Source of the DNA: Lachnospiraceae bacterium
Lineage (GTDB): Bacteria; Bacillota; Clostridia; Lachnospirales; Lachnospiraceae
NCBI GenBank assembly: GCA_024690605.1
Contig: JAILOV010000053.1
Location: 1-64,000 of the forward strand
Length of the DNA stretch: 64,000 bases
Direction: 5' to 3'
Below the pieces are notes generated by a model, which worked only from the letters and a program-made list of their open reading frames with translations, did not search any database and had not been told where the DNA came from. The translations under genes and the position numbers were made by a program. Positions 7,951 to 17,547 of the stretch are shown here, in pieces (position 1 is the stretch's first letter; each line of letters begins with the position of its first letter).

Positions 7951-8787
7951 ATGGCAAATATCAATCCGTTGATGAGTGCAAATGCAGCAAATCCTGCGCT
8001 CAATGCACCTCGCCCGGCCGAACAGATCCAGAAGACACCGGTCAGGGTTGAGGCGGAAAAACAGGATGTCCGGCAGCAGACAGAGACCGAGAAGCCGGAG
8101 GCCCAGGAACGCGAGCTCGATCATGTGATCGCGGTCTCCAAAGACGGTGATACGGTGCAGGCCAGCGATGAAGCTGTGCGGGAGCTCAACGAGGAGGAGA
8201 CGATCGGCAGGGTGATCGGTGATCCCGAGAATGAGCGGATCCGGCGCGAGCAGGAGGGAGAGGATTCCAGGACCAGGGAAGAACTTCTCCGGTTGGAGCT
8301 GGAGCGCAGCGAGGCGATCCGCGAGGCGCAGATGGAGGCTGTGCGCGAAGAGCAGGAAGAGCGCATGGAGGAAACCGCCGAGGCGGAACCGAACAAGGTG
8401 CTCGCAGACGAAAAGGAGACGATCGCCTCCGAGGGACAGATCAATTCCTTCATCGGCTATTCCGACGCCGAGCTGGAGCGGATGTACCTGCAGGGCAACA
8501 TCAGCAAGTTCGACTATGACAAGGAAATGGAGAGCCGGACGGCAGAGGAGGAAGCCCGCAGAGAGGAGCTGACGGATTTCGCGCTGGAGACGACGGATCA
8601 GGCCGCACAGCTGGAGAGGAGCGAACGGCAGGGCGAGGAGATCGAGCGCGCGTTCTCCGATAATGCCAATGAGAAACTCGATGCGGCGGAGCGGGTACAG
8701 ATCCTGCAGGTCATGCAGAGGACCGCTCAGACCGAGAACAGCGATCCGAATCAGATCGCACCGCTTGCGAATTTTGCACTGAGCTAA
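7951..8787 (+). CDS. Glu/Arg-rich coiled-coil protein, unknown
   Basis: A 278-residue protein I do not recognise. The start is ATG 7951 with a strong GGAAGGGAGG upstream. Residues 1-50 are Ala/Pro/Asn-rich and probably disordered. Residues about 85-150 and 180-250 are heavily charged heptad-like helices rich in Glu, Arg and Gln. There is no signal peptide and no membrane helix, so it is probably cytoplasmic. It has its own promoter and a terminator just after its stop, so it is monocistronic. Confidence 0.6.
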   Translation: MANINPLMSANAANPALNAPRPAEQIQKTPVRVEAEKQDVRQQTETEKPEAQERELDHVIAVSKDGDTVQASDEAVRELNEEETIGRVIGDPENERIRREQEGEDSRTREELLRLELERSEAIREAQMEAVREEQEERMEETAEAEPNKVLADEKETIASEGQINSFIGYSDAELERMYLQGNISKFDYDKEMESRTAEEEARREELTDFALETTDQAAQLERSERQGEEIERAFSDNANEKLDAAERVQILQVMQRTAQTENSDPNQIAPLANFALS

Positions 8788-8800
8788 ATCACAGAAAGAC

Positions 8801-8830
8801 TTGCAATAAAGCCTCCGTCTGTGATAAAAT
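8801..8830 (+). promoter_or_regulatory. Promoter of the GH25 gene, inside the terminator stem
   Basis: TTGCAA (8801-8806), 18-base spacer, TAAAAT (8825-8830), with TG in the extended position (TGTGATA). The -10 box lies in the left arm of the hairpin at 8812-8875, so a transcript starting near 8837 lacks that arm. Confidence 0.6.
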
Positions 8831-8885
8831 AACACGGATTATTTTTATGCTGTGTGATTTTATCGCAGACGGAGGTTTTTGTTTT
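8812..8885 (+). terminator. Long terminator hairpin overlapping the next gene's start
   Basis: The 19-base arm 8812-8830 pairs with 8857-8875 with one G-U wobble; TTTTTGTTTT follows. It ends the 7951-8787 transcript. The right arm contains GGAGG (8871-8875), the ribosome binding site for TTG 8884, so read-through RNA would both terminate and hide this site. Confidence 0.75.
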
Positions 8886-11784
8886 GCAGAAAAAACACCT
8901 GAAAAAAAGGAAAAAACGGCAGATCAGTTCTTATGATACGATGCGCTTTGATGAAGAGGATCTTCTGGAGCTGGACGAGGAACAGGAATTCATGCGGGAA
9001 GATGCCGATCTGGTCGATGACGAGGACGAGGAAGACGAGGAAGAGGAGGAGCCGATCGAGGATCTGGCCGAGAGTCTGGATGGAGACACCTGGGATTGTG
9101 CGGGCAGTGAGGTGACGCTGACGGAGGAGCCCGCGGAGAGCGACGAATCGGCGGAGGAAGAGGATCTTCTCTCCGATGAACAGGTCCGGGATTTCACGCA
9201 GGAGTTTGAGAAGATCCCCGAAGATATCGCCGATCTGGAGGCGGGAGAGCCTGCCCCCAAAGAATTCGACGCCTACGAGGACGATGACGATTTCTATGAT
9301 GAAGAGGACGATGAGCCCGAACCCCGGGCGGCACATGACAGACCCGTCAAGAGAGAGAAGCAGAGGGAGCCGCAGGATAAGGAAAAGGCTCCGAAGAAAA
9401 AACCCCGCCGCGGTGTAAAGGGACGTGCGCGGAAGGGAAAAGCCGGAAAACCGGTAAAGAAAGAATCTCCGAAAGCTCCCAAAGAGAAGAAGCCCATCCG
9501 GCTGACGGCCTTTGAGTGGATCGCTGTCGCGACGAGCGGTCTGCTGGTCGTTGCGGCCGTATCGCTGGGACTCATGTTCACGCGGCTGCAGAAAGCGAAC
9601 GCGCAGGCGGCGGCTTTCTCGGAGATCGGAGCGGATCTGGCGGATCTGAAGATCATCGGAGAGAGCGGCCTGATCGCCATGCGGGATGCTTCCGCCCTTC
9701 GTCTGGCGCAGTCTTCCATGGAGGAGATCGGCGAAGACGGCGAATTCCTTGACGAGGAAGAGGCGGAAGAGATACCGAAGACCGTCGAGATCTCCGTGAA
9801 CCTGACCTCGATCAAGAGCGATCTGAAGATCAAATTTGTTAATTCGGCGACCGGAAAGCTGGTCGCCAATGTGCCGTTCACGGTAACGGTCAAGTCGCCG
9901 GGAGGCGAAGAGAGCGTCTGGAACGATCATGACACGGACGGCATCATCTACAAGTCCGGTGTGGCGGCCGGGACCTGGAGCGTCACGCCGCAGGCGCTTG
10001 ATGAGAAATACAGCGAACAGTATATCCTGAGCACCAAGGGCAAGACGATTTCGGTCAAGGACAAGATCGAGTATAAAAAGGTCGATGTGACCGATGAGAT
10101 CAAAAAGGAATCGCAGGTCAATGTCGCCGTGGAGGATACGGAACCCAAGGAGGCGACAGCGGTCGAATCCGTCAATGTCGACACGGTGGAATGGGTAGAA
10201 TCCTCCAAAGAGGAAGTCGGCTCCGGAGACGGGACCTATTCCTGGCAGGAGGTACAGAAGGCGGACATCGCGGCACCGAGTGTCGGTGCGGGCTGGTCGT
10301 TAAAACGGATCATGAAGCTCAGCGCAACGGAGGGCACCAGTATCGCCGGTGAAGGCGGCGGACAGGAAGGCACGGGAGCGGGGGATCCGACCACCGGAGC
10401 CACCGCGTCGGAGAGCGGAACCGGTGCCAGTGCCGTGACAGACGCATCGACGGCAGCATCGGCCGCCGAATCCGCTTCCTCAACGCAGACTTCTGCGGAA
10501 GCGGCATCAACGGCTTCCGTGGCGGGCAGTACGGCTGCGGCGGGAGACAGCAGCTCGGCAGCCGGCACTGCAGGAAGCACAGCAGCCGGCACCGCGGGCA
10601 GTACGGCGGGTACCGCGGGCAGCACGGCGGGTACCGCGGGCAGCACGGCCGGCACGGGAGACAGCACGAAGAGAACCCTCACGCTCACGCCGGCAACCGT
10701 GGCGCTGTTCGTGGGCGGCAATGCTTCGATCTCACCGAAACAGAGCGGTTTTACCAATCCGACGTACACCTACAGATCCTCGGACGCTGCGGTAGCCACC
10801 GTCAGCGATGCCGGTGTTGTGAAGGGTGTTAAGAAGGGGAAGGCGACGATCACCGTGACCGCTAAAGAAGGTGATCGTGAGGTTTCGGCGACCTGTGAGA
10901 TCACGGTCGGCGAGGGCGGCACGCTGAAGACAAAGAGCGGTGAGACCGTCTTTGTGAAAGAAGGAGACAGATATCGCGAAGCGACAGCCTCGGATTATGC
11001 GACCGCATCCACCTTCTATCTGCGGTCGGAGACAAAGAGATATGTCTACCACGGCTGGCAGACGATCGACGGACACACCTATTACTTTGACAAGAACGGA
11101 AATTATGTGACGGGCGATCAGGTGATCCTCGGCGTCAAATATCATTTCGGTTCCGATGGTGTGCTTTCCAGCGGATCCGGCGCGCTGGGTGTTGACGTCT
11201 CCAAGTGGAACGGCAAGATCAACTGGAACGCCGTGAAGAATTCCGGCGTCTCCTATGCGATCATCCGCTGCGGTTACCGCGGCACCTCGACGGGCGTTCT
11301 GGTCGAGGATTCCAGCTTCCGCACCAACATGCAGGGAGCGCTGAATGCCGGTCTCAAGGTGGGTGTTTACTTCTATTCGGCGGCGGTCAATGATGTGGAG
11401 GCCGTGGAAGAGGCATCGATGGCGGCGGCTCTGTGCAGCGGTTATCGCCTCACCTACCCGATCTTCCTGGATGTCGAGCGCTCCAGCTCGGGCGGCGGCC
11501 GTTCGGACAACATCGGGACTGCCGCGCGGACGGCGGTCATCAAGGCGTTCTGCGCGACGGTGGCCAATTCCGGTTATAAGGCGGGTCTCTACGCAAACAA
11601 GAACTGGATGGAGGGGATGATCGACACGCCTTCGTTAACGAACTACAAGCTGTGGCTCGCGCAGTATGCCGCGGCACCGACTTATACCCGCACCCGCTAT
11701 GACATGTGGCAGTACACCTCCAAGGGTTCCATCGGCGGGATCTCGGGCAGCGTGGATCTGAATGTCTCGTATCTTGGCTATTGA
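8884..11784 (+). CDS. Membrane-anchored GH25 lysozyme with Ig-like and wall-binding repeats
   Basis: A 966-residue protein. The start chosen is TTG 8884, eight bases after GGAGG (8871-8875). Residues 1-200 are cytoplasmic: first very acidic, then Lys/Arg/Pro-rich. One membrane helix spans about 207-232. Outside lies a beta domain at about 300-400 with a DHDTDG loop (348-353). A Ser/Thr/Ala/Gly linker with AGST repeats covers about 540-595. A BIG_2-like Ig domain lies at about 598-680. Two YYFDKNG/YHFGSDG wall-binding-type repeats occupy about 725-760. The GH25 domain (VDVSKWNG at 770 to the end) has FLDVE as its probable catalytic acid pair. It hydrolyses peptidoglycan glycan strands. Placed at the head of the polysaccharide region, it may remodel the wall during polymer attachment. 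Confidence 0.85.
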   Translation: MQKKHLKKRKKRQISSYDTMRFDEEDLLELDEEQEFMREDADLVDDEDEEDEEEEEPIEDLAESLDGDTWDCAGSEVTLTEEPAESDESAEEEDLLSDEQVRDFTQEFEKIPEDIADLEAGEPAPKEFDAYEDDDDFYDEEDDEPEPRAAHDRPVKREKQREPQDKEKAPKKKPRRGVKGRARKGKAGKPVKKESPKAPKEKKPIRLTAFEWIAVATSGLLVVAAVSLGLMFTRLQKANAQAAAFSEIGADLADLKIIGESGLIAMRDASALRLAQSSMEEIGEDGEFLDEEEAEEIPKTVEISVNLTSIKSDLKIKFVNSATGKLVANVPFTVTVKSPGGEESVWNDHDTDGIIYKSGVAAGTWSVTPQALDEKYSEQYILSTKGKTISVKDKIEYKKVDVTDEIKKESQVNVAVEDTEPKEATAVESVNVDTVEWVESSKEEVGSGDGTYSWQEVQKADIAAPSVGAGWSLKRIMKLSATEGTSIAGEGGGQEGTGAGDPTTGATASESGTGASAVTDASTAASAAESASSTQTSAEAASTASVAGSTAAAGDSSSAAGTAGSTAAGTAGSTAGTAGSTAGTAGSTAGTGDSTKRTLTLTPATVALFVGGNASISPKQSGFTNPTYTYRSSDAAVATVSDAGVVKGVKKGKATITVTAKEGDREVSATCEITVGEGGTLKTKSGETVFVKEGDRYREATASDYATASTFYLRSETKRYVYHGWQTIDGHTYYFDKNGNYVTGDQVILGVKYHFGSDGVLSSGSGALGVDVSKWNGKINWNAVKNSGVSYAIIRCGYRGTSTGVLVEDSSFRTNMQGALNAGLKVGVYFYSAAVNDVEAVEEASMAAALCSGYRLTYPIFLDVERSSSGGGRSDNIGTAARTAVIKAFCATVANSGYKAGLYANKNWMEGMIDTPSLTNYKLWLAQYAAAPTYTRTRYDMWQYTSKGSIGGISGSVDLNVSYLGY

Positions 11785-11803
11785 TAAATAAGGGAGAAAA
11801 AGC

Positions 11804-12889
11804 ATGAGAACTTATCTGGTAACAGGCGGCGCCGGTTTCATCGGGTCCAATTACATCCACTACATGTTCCGGAAATACGGGGATGAGATCCGCATCATCA
11901 ACGTGGATGTCCTGACCTATGCCGGGAATCTGGAGAACCTGCGGGCTGTTGAGGGACGTGATAACTACACCTTTGTCCGCGCGAACATCTGCGACCGCGA
12001 GGCGATCGAAAAGATCTTTGCCGACAACGAGATCGACCGGGTCGTGCATTTCGCGGCGGAGAGCCACGTGGACCGTTCGATCGTCAACCCGGGTGTCTTC
12101 GTGGAGACCAATGTGCTGGGTACCGCGACGATGCTCAATGCCGCGAGAAAAGCCTGGGAGCGGCCGGACGGCACCTATCCCGAGGGAAAGAAATTCCTGC
12201 ATGTCTCCACGGACGAGGTCTACGGATCACTGCCGGACGATGACAACGCGTTCTTTTATGAGACCACGCCCTATCAGCCCCACAGTCCCTATTCCGCAAG
12301 CAAGGCGGGGTCGGACATGTTGGTGAAGGCCTACATGGACACCTATCATTTCCCCGCGAACATCACCAACTGCTCCAACAACTACGGACCCTATCAGTTC
12401 CCGGAGAAGATGATCCCGCTCATGATCCACAATGCGCTGGAGGGAAAGAAGCTTCCGGTGTACGGTGACGGAATGAATGTCCGCGACTGGCTCTATGTCG
12501 AGGATCATGCCAAGGCGATCGATCTGGTGCAGGAGAAGGGACGGCTGTTCGAAACCTACAATATCGGCGGGCATAACGAAAAGCGCAACATTGAGATCGT
12601 GAAGATCATCCTGGCGACGCTGCGCGAGGTGCTGCCGGAGAATGATCCGCGCAGGGCGCATGTCAACGAGGATCTCATCACCTTCGTGGAGGACCGCAAG
12701 GGGCATGACAGGCGCTACGCCATCGCACCCGACAAGATCAAGGCGGAGCTTGGCTGGGAGCCGGAGACGATGTTTGCCGAGGGGATAAAGAAGACGATCC
12801 GCTGGTATTTCGAGAGTGAGGAGTGGATGGCGCACGCGACGAGCGGTGCCTATCAGGAATACTATGAAAAGATGTATGCCGGCAGATGA
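11804..12889 (+). CDS. rmlB: dTDP-glucose 4,6-dehydratase
   Basis: A 361-residue SDR-family enzyme that converts dTDP-glucose to dTDP-4-keto-6-deoxyglucose, the second step of dTDP-rhamnose synthesis. It has the N-terminal NAD motif GGAGFIGSN, HFAAESHVDRS, STDEVYG and the catalytic YSASK, all characteristic of RmlB rather than of general epimerases. AGGGAG lies ahead of the ATG. It follows the GH25 gene by 19 bases. rmlA and rmlC follow downstream. Confidence 0.95.
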   Translation: MRTYLVTGGAGFIGSNYIHYMFRKYGDEIRIINVDVLTYAGNLENLRAVEGRDNYTFVRANICDREAIEKIFADNEIDRVVHFAAESHVDRSIVNPGVFVETNVLGTATMLNAARKAWERPDGTYPEGKKFLHVSTDEVYGSLPDDDNAFFYETTPYQPHSPYSASKAGSDMLVKAYMDTYHFPANITNCSNNYGPYQFPEKMIPLMIHNALEGKKLPVYGDGMNVRDWLYVEDHAKAIDLVQEKGRLFETYNIGGHNEKRNIEIVKIILATLREVLPENDPRRAHVNEDLITFVEDRKGHDRRYAIAPDKIKAELGWEPETMFAEGIKKTIRWYFESEEWMAHATSGAYQEYYEKMYAGR

Positions 12890-12936
12890 GTGACACCCGA
12901 AAAAGTGCGCGCGGCATGGTCTCGAGGCGGAAATTG

Positions 12937-12945
12937 TGATACAAT
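12937..12945 (+). promoter_or_regulatory. Extended -10 promoter of rmlA
   Basis: TGATACAAT, part of TTGTGATACAAT: TGn plus a -10 box with one mismatch, and no good -35. It lies 27 bases before rmlA. Confidence 0.5.
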
Positions 12946-12971
12946 AAAATATTATATTTTGAGGTGGTGTA

Positions 12972-13841
12972 ATGAAAGGAATCATTCTGGCCGGAGGCAG
13001 CGGCACCAGGCTGTATCCTCTGACAAAGGCGGTATCCAAGCAGATCCTGCCGGTCTATGATAAACCGATGATCTATTATCCCTTATCCACGCTGATGCTT
13101 GCGGGGATCAGGGATATTCTCATTATTTCGACCCCCAGGGACCTCCCCATTTTTGAGGCGCTTTTCGGGACCGGCGAGCAGCTGGGACTCTCCTTCAGTT
13201 ATGCAAAGCAGGAGACCCCGCGCGGTCTGGCGGACGCGTTCATCATCGGCAGGGAGTTTATCGGCAATGACCGGGTGGCGCTGGTCTTGGGAGACAACAT
13301 CTTCTACGGGCAGAGTTTTTCCAAACTTCTTCAGGCGGTGGCGGCCAGAGAAGAGGGGGCGACCATTTTCGGCTATTACGTGCGGGATCCCCGGGAATAC
13401 GGTGTGGTGGAGTTCGACGAAAACGGCAGAGCGCTGTCGATCGAAGAAAAACCGGAAAAACCGAAGAGCAATTATGCGGTTCCGGGACTTTATTTCTATG
13501 ACAACGACGTGGTGAACATCGCCGCCGAGGTCAAGCCCTCGGCACGCGGCGAGATTGAGATCACCAGTATCAACAACGAATATCTGCGCAGAGGCACCCT
13601 GCGGGTGGAGACGATGGGGCGCGGTTTTGCCTGGCTGGATACGGGGAATCATGATTCCCTGCTCGATGCGGCCGATTTTGTCGCGGCGTTCCAGAAGCGG
13701 CAGGGCCTCTATATTTCCTGTATAGAGGAGATCGCCTACAAACGGGGGTTCATTTCCCGCGAGCAGCTCCTGCAGCTGGCGGAGCCGCTGTTAAAGACGG
13801 ATTACGGGAAATACCTCACGGAGGTTGCCGGTGGACTCTAA
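12972..13841 (+). CDS. rmlA: Glucose-1-phosphate thymidylyltransferase
   Basis: A 289-residue nucleotidyltransferase that makes dTDP-glucose from dTTP and glucose-1-phosphate. It shows the signature [28 protein letters not shown], the GDNIFYG active-site segment and [10 protein letters not shown]. Full length for RmlA. GAGGTGG precedes the ATG. Its 3' end overlaps the GTG start of the next gene by 11 bases. Confidence 0.95.
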   Translation: MKGIILAGGSGTRLYPLTKAVSKQILPVYDKPMIYYPLSTLMLAGIRDILIISTPRDLPIFEALFGTGEQLGLSFSYAKQETPRGLADAFIIGREFIGNDRVALVLGDNIFYGQSFSKLLQAVAAREEGATIFGYYVRDPREYGVVEFDENGRALSIEEKPEKPKSNYAVPGLYFYDNDVVNIAAEVKPSARGEIEITSINNEYLRRGTLRVETMGRGFAWLDTGNHDSLLDAADFVAAFQKRQGLYISCIEEIAYKRGFISREQLLQLAEPLLKTDYGKYLTEVAGGL

Positions 13842-14619
13842 GGCTCTGCGGATGGCGATCCTGCTGTCCTGCACGGCACTGGTTCTGATCCTGTTAGTTG
13901 TCTATGCGGCAAATGTCGGAAAAAAGTGGAACAGGGGACAAGCGGACGCACAGGGCACCGAGGCGGTCTCCGGAGCGTCCGGTGCGGAAGACGAAGGACC
14001 GGTTGCGGACGAGGCCTATCTGACCGAGATCGGAAACAGTTTCCGCGCTTTCGGCGAGCAGATCGGATCACAGCCCAAAGCGTTTCTTTATGACGAAAGC
14101 TTTTTTGATCCGATGCGAGATGTCGGGCGTGGGATCAGCGAGGGCAATGAGGAAGTGCTCTCCCTGCAGGCGGCGGTTCAGGAGGATGTGATCCACGTGT
14201 CGATCCTGAATTCCCGCGGCGGTCTGGAATCCGGTGTGGCATTTCAGGTGCTCGCGGAGCAGGTCCAGACGGGGAAGGAGAAGACCTGGACCGATACGGA
14301 TCGTGACGGACAGATCGATCTGACCGGTCAGGCAAACGGGAATTATCGTCTGCACCTGCTGGAGGTGCAGGGCTATGAGATCCCGACAGCGGCGGTGGTC
14401 GTCAAGGTGGAGGCGGCGGTGAAACCGGCGACGGGAGCATCTTCGGAAACGGGTGCGACAGGAAGCGGAGCATCCGCGTCGACGGCTGATACGGCCGACA
14501 GCGGAGCGACGACCGCGGATACCGGAAGCACGGAATCCGCGACAACGGGAGGTACAGACACGGCAGGCGCGGGCGCCTCCGGCACAGGAAGCACGGACAT
14601 GGGTGCAGACAGGTGGTGA
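13831..14619 (+). CDS. Single-pass membrane protein with a GH25-linked beta domain
   Basis: A 262-residue protein starting at GTG 13831, six bases after GGAGG (13820-13824), inside the end of rmlA. A membrane helix is at about residues 8-28. An extracytoplasmic beta domain at about 110-190 contains a DTDRDG loop. The tail from about 195 is Thr/Ala/Gly/Ser-rich and low in complexity. The beta domain resembles the one in the GH25 protein at 8884 in order of features and in its DxDxDG loop, and both proteins carry Ser/Thr/Ala tails. No enzyme motif is seen. Inserted between rmlA and rmlC, it probably acts at the cell surface in handling the same polymer. Confidence 0.6.
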   Translation: MDSKALRMAILLSCTALVLILLVVYAANVGKKWNRGQADAQGTEAVSGASGAEDEGPVADEAYLTEIGNSFRAFGEQIGSQPKAFLYDESFFDPMRDVGRGISEGNEEVLSLQAAVQEDVIHVSILNSRGGLESGVAFQVLAEQVQTGKEKTWTDTDRDGQIDLTGQANGNYRLHLLEVQGYEIPTAAVVVKVEAAVKPATGASSETGATGSGASASTADTADSGATTADTGSTESATTGGTDTAGAGASGTGSTDMGADRW

Positions 14620-14623
14620 AGAC

Positions 14624-15187
14624 ATGAAGATTCAGGTAGAAGACAACTGCGGTGGGATCAGCGGGCTCAAGGTCATTACCCCCAAAGTGTTCGGTGACGC
14701 GCGGGGATATTTCATGGAGACCTGGAACGAAAAGGAATTCAACGAGGCGGGGATCACCGACCGCTTTGTTCAGGATAACCAGTCCTTTTCTTCACGCGGC
14801 GTGCTCCGCGGTCTTCATTTTCAGAAGCAGTTTTCGCAGGCCAAACTGGTCCGCGTGCTGTCCGGTGAGGTGTTTGATGTAGCGGTGGACATCCGGAACG
14901 GATCGCCGACTTTCGGGAAATATTTTGGCGTCCTGCTCTCCGCGGAGAACAAAAAGCAGTTCTTCATCCCAAAGAATTTTGCGCACGGATTTCTCGTGGT
15001 CTCCGAAACCGCGGAATTTGCATATAAATGCACGGAATTCTATCATCCTGAGGATGAATCGGGAATCCTCTGGAATGATCCCCGGATTGGTATCGACTGG
15101 CCGATCCCCGAGGGTACCGAGCCTGTTCTTTCCGACAGAGACCGGCTCTGGAAGGGGATCGAGAGTCTTGCGGTTCACGGAAACTGA
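14624..15187 (+). CDS. rmlC: dTDP-4-dehydrorhamnose 3,5-epimerase
   Basis: A 187-residue cupin-fold enzyme and the third step of dTDP-L-rhamnose synthesis. The start is ATG 14624 after AGGTGGTG. It has the hallmark segments DARGYFMETW, QDNQSFSSRGVLRGLHFQ with the catalytic His, VFDVAVDIRNGSPTFGK and PKNFAHGFLV. The reductase RmlD that would finish the pathway is not found in this window. Confidence 0.95.
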   Translation: MKIQVEDNCGGISGLKVITPKVFGDARGYFMETWNEKEFNEAGITDRFVQDNQSFSSRGVLRGLHFQKQFSQAKLVRVLSGEVFDVAVDIRNGSPTFGKYFGVLLSAENKKQFFIPKNFAHGFLVVSETAEFAYKCTEFYHPEDESGILWNDPRIGIDWPIPEGTEPVLSDRDRLWKGIESLAVHGN

Positions 15188-15189
15188 AA

Positions 15190-16194
15190 ATGAACGAGCA
15201 GGCGCCCGGCTTTCGATATAAAAAGCTCATCCTGGGATGTTTCTGTGCGGCAGCGGTCGCGCTTGCGCTCACGGTCGTGCTGCACAACAATCCGCTGGCG
15301 GATCCCGAAACGGAGCGCCTGAAAAAGATCTGTGCCTGTGTGCTGCTCGCCCTTGCGACGCTGGTGTTCACGATCTTTTATGACCGGTGGATGGTCCTAC
15401 CGGTGGAACTGTTTCATTCCAGACGGCTGATCGCGCGCCTGGCGGTCAATGATTTTAAAAAGCGTTATGCCGGTTCCTACATGGGGGTTGTGTGGGCGCT
15501 GCTGCAACCCGTGGTGACCGTGGCCATGTATTGGTTCGTGTTCGACAGGATCTTCCGTGCGCGATCCGAGATAGCGGCGGGCGGTGTCGATGTGCCTTAT
15601 GTGCTGTTTCTGACAGCGGGCCTTGTTCCCTGGTTCTACTTCCAGGAAGCGCTGATGAACGGGACGACCGCGCTCCTGGAATACAACTACCTGGTGAAAA
15701 AGGTGCTGTTCAAGATCAGCATTCTGCCGCTCATCAAGATCATTGCCGCGACCTTTATCCATGTATTCTTCGCCGCCGTGTGCCTGATCGTGGCGGCGAT
15801 GTACGGATACTATCCGACGCTTTACACGCTGCAGCTGTTTTATTACGGCTTTTGCGAGTTCTTTCTGGTGCTGGCGATCAGTTACACAACCTGCGCGGTG
15901 GTGGTGTTTTTCCGTGATCTGACACAGATCATTTCGATCGCGCTGCAGCTGGGAACCTGGGCGACACCGATCCTGTGGAATATCGGCATGCTCGATGATC
16001 AGTTCAAGTGGATCATCAAGCTGAACCCGATGACCTATATCGTGGAGGGCTATCGCATGTCCATCTACGGGAGCGGCTGGTTCTGGGAGCATTTTTATTC
16101 GTCGACCTATTTCTGGATCTTTGCGGTTTCCGTGTTCCTGTTCGGATCGCTGGTCTTCAAGCGTAGCAAGATCCATTTTGCCGATGTACTGTAA
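15190..16194 (+). CDS. Polysaccharide ABC exporter permease (Wzm/TagG type)
   Basis: A 334-residue ABC-2 permease with about eight membrane helices. The core (residues about 75-334) matches Wzm/TagG: an RYAGSYMGVVWALLQP entry helix, then pairs of long helices ending in NPMTYIVEGYR. Compared with the usual length of about 260, it has an N-terminal extension of about 70 residues with two extra hydrophobic segments. It exports the completed polymer on its lipid carrier across the membrane together with the ATPase at 16212. It begins two bases after rmlC. Confidence 0.9.
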   Translation: MNEQAPGFRYKKLILGCFCAAAVALALTVVLHNNPLADPETERLKKICACVLLALATLVFTIFYDRWMVLPVELFHSRRLIARLAVNDFKKRYAGSYMGVVWALLQPVVTVAMYWFVFDRIFRARSEIAAGGVDVPYVLFLTAGLVPWFYFQEALMNGTTALLEYNYLVKKVLFKISILPLIKIIAATFIHVFFAAVCLIVAAMYGYYPTLYTLQLFYYGFCEFFLVLAISYTTCAVVVFFRDLTQIISIALQLGTWATPILWNIGMLDDQFKWIIKLNPMTYIVEGYRMSIYGSGWFWEHFYSSTYFWIFAVSVFLFGSLVFKRSKIHFADVL

Positions 16195-16211
16195 ACTGCC
16201 GGGGGAAAGAC

Positions 16212-17528
16212 ATGCAGGATGAACAGCGAGAGGCGATCATCGTCTCCGATGTTTCAAAGAAATACAAACTCTACGGCAAGCCGTCGGACAGGCTCCGGGA
16301 CGCTCTGCACCTGACGGGCAGAAGTCTCTACACCGAACATCTGGCGCTGGATCATGTGGATCTGACGGTAGGTCGCGGAGAGACGGTCGGGCTCATCGGG
16401 ACCAACGGTTCCGGCAAATCGACGATCTTAAAGATCATCACCGGGGTTCTGGCGCCGACGGGAGGGACCGTAGAGGTAAACGGCCGGATCTCCGCTCTTT
16501 TGGAACTGGGCGCCGGCTTCAATATGGAATACAACGGGATCGACAACATCTTCCTGAACGGGATGATGATCGGCTTCTCCGAGGAGGAGATCAAAGAGAG
16601 GATGGACGATATCCTGTCATTTGCGGATATCGGCGAATACATCTACCAGCCGGTGAGAACCTATTCCAGCGGTATGTTCGTCCGTCTGGCGTTTGCCGTC
16701 GCGATCAACATCGATCCCGAGATCCTGATCGTGGATGAGGCACTCTCGGTCGGGGATGTGTTTTTCCAGGCCAAGTGCTATCATAAATTCGAGGAGTTCA
16801 AGGAGCAGGGCAAGACGATCCTGTTCGTGTCGCATGACCTGTCGAGCATCAGCAAATACTGTGACCGTGCGGTGCTCCTGCACAGGGGAAAGAAACTCGG
16901 TGAGGGCACACCGAAGAAGATGATCGACATCTACAAGCAGGTGCTGGTCGGCCAGGTGCCGGTACAGGCGGCGGATCATGCGGCCGACACGAATCTGCTG
17001 GACGATGAGGAGATCCGTGCCAGAGCAAAGGAGGCGGTGGAGGGTCGCAAAGATCCGAAGAGCCCGGCGGAGGACACGGAGGAACTGAAGTACGGGAACG
17101 GAGGGGCAAAGATCACCGGACTCTCCTTAAAGGACGATCAGGGAAGAGAGACCTCTGCGATCATCAAGGGCAGTGTCTGTGAGATCTCGATGGACGTTGC
17201 GATCCTGCGCGATATCGAGAAGCCGATCTTTGCGTTCACGATCAAAAACGTGCTGGGGATCGAGATCACGGGCACGAACACGATGGCGGAAAAGGCGTTC
17301 CTCGAACCGGTCAGGGCGGGAGAGAAGCGAAGGATCACCTTCCGTCAGAGGATCGATCTGCAGGGCGGTGATTATCTGCTCTCCTTTGGCGTGACAGGTT
17401 TTGAGGGAGATGATTTTACTGTTTATGAGAGACGCTATGACGCGCTGTCCATGACAGTGATATCGGATAAGAATACAGTCGGTTACTATGACATGAATTC
17501 GACGGTTACGGTGGAAACGGTCGGCTAA
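16212..17528 (+). CDS. Polysaccharide ABC exporter ATPase with a C-terminal sugar-binding domain (Wzt type)
   Basis: A 438-residue protein. Residues 1-245 are the ABC ATPase: Walker A GTNGSGKST, signature YSSGMFVRLAFA, Walker B ILIVDEALSVGD, and the H-loop in VSHDLSS. Residues about 295-438 match the Wzt C-terminal domain (KITGLSLKDDQG, then a jelly-roll-like beta pattern). In E. coli O9a that domain recognises the modified non-reducing end of the finished chain and so couples capping to export. Its presence here, next to a methyltransferase-kinase gene, implies the same logic. Confidence 0.9.
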   Translation: MQDEQREAIIVSDVSKKYKLYGKPSDRLRDALHLTGRSLYTEHLALDHVDLTVGRGETVGLIGTNGSGKSTILKIITGVLAPTGGTVEVNGRISALLELGAGFNMEYNGIDNIFLNGMMIGFSEEEIKERMDDILSFADIGEYIYQPVRTYSSGMFVRLAFAVAINIDPEILIVDEALSVGDVFFQAKCYHKFEEFKEQGKTILFVSHDLSSISKYCDRAVLLHRGKKLGEGTPKKMIDIYKQVLVGQVPVQAADHAADTNLLDDEEIRARAKEAVEGRKDPKSPAEDTEELKYGNGGAKITGLSLKDDQGRETSAIIKGSVCEISMDVAILRDIEKPIFAFTIKNVLGIEITGTNTMAEKAFLEPVRAGEKRRITFRQRIDLQGGDYLLSFGVTGFEGDDFTVYERRYDALSMTVISDKNTVGYYDMNSTVTVETVG

Positions 17529-17547
17529 TCGGAACGGGAACGGGAAC

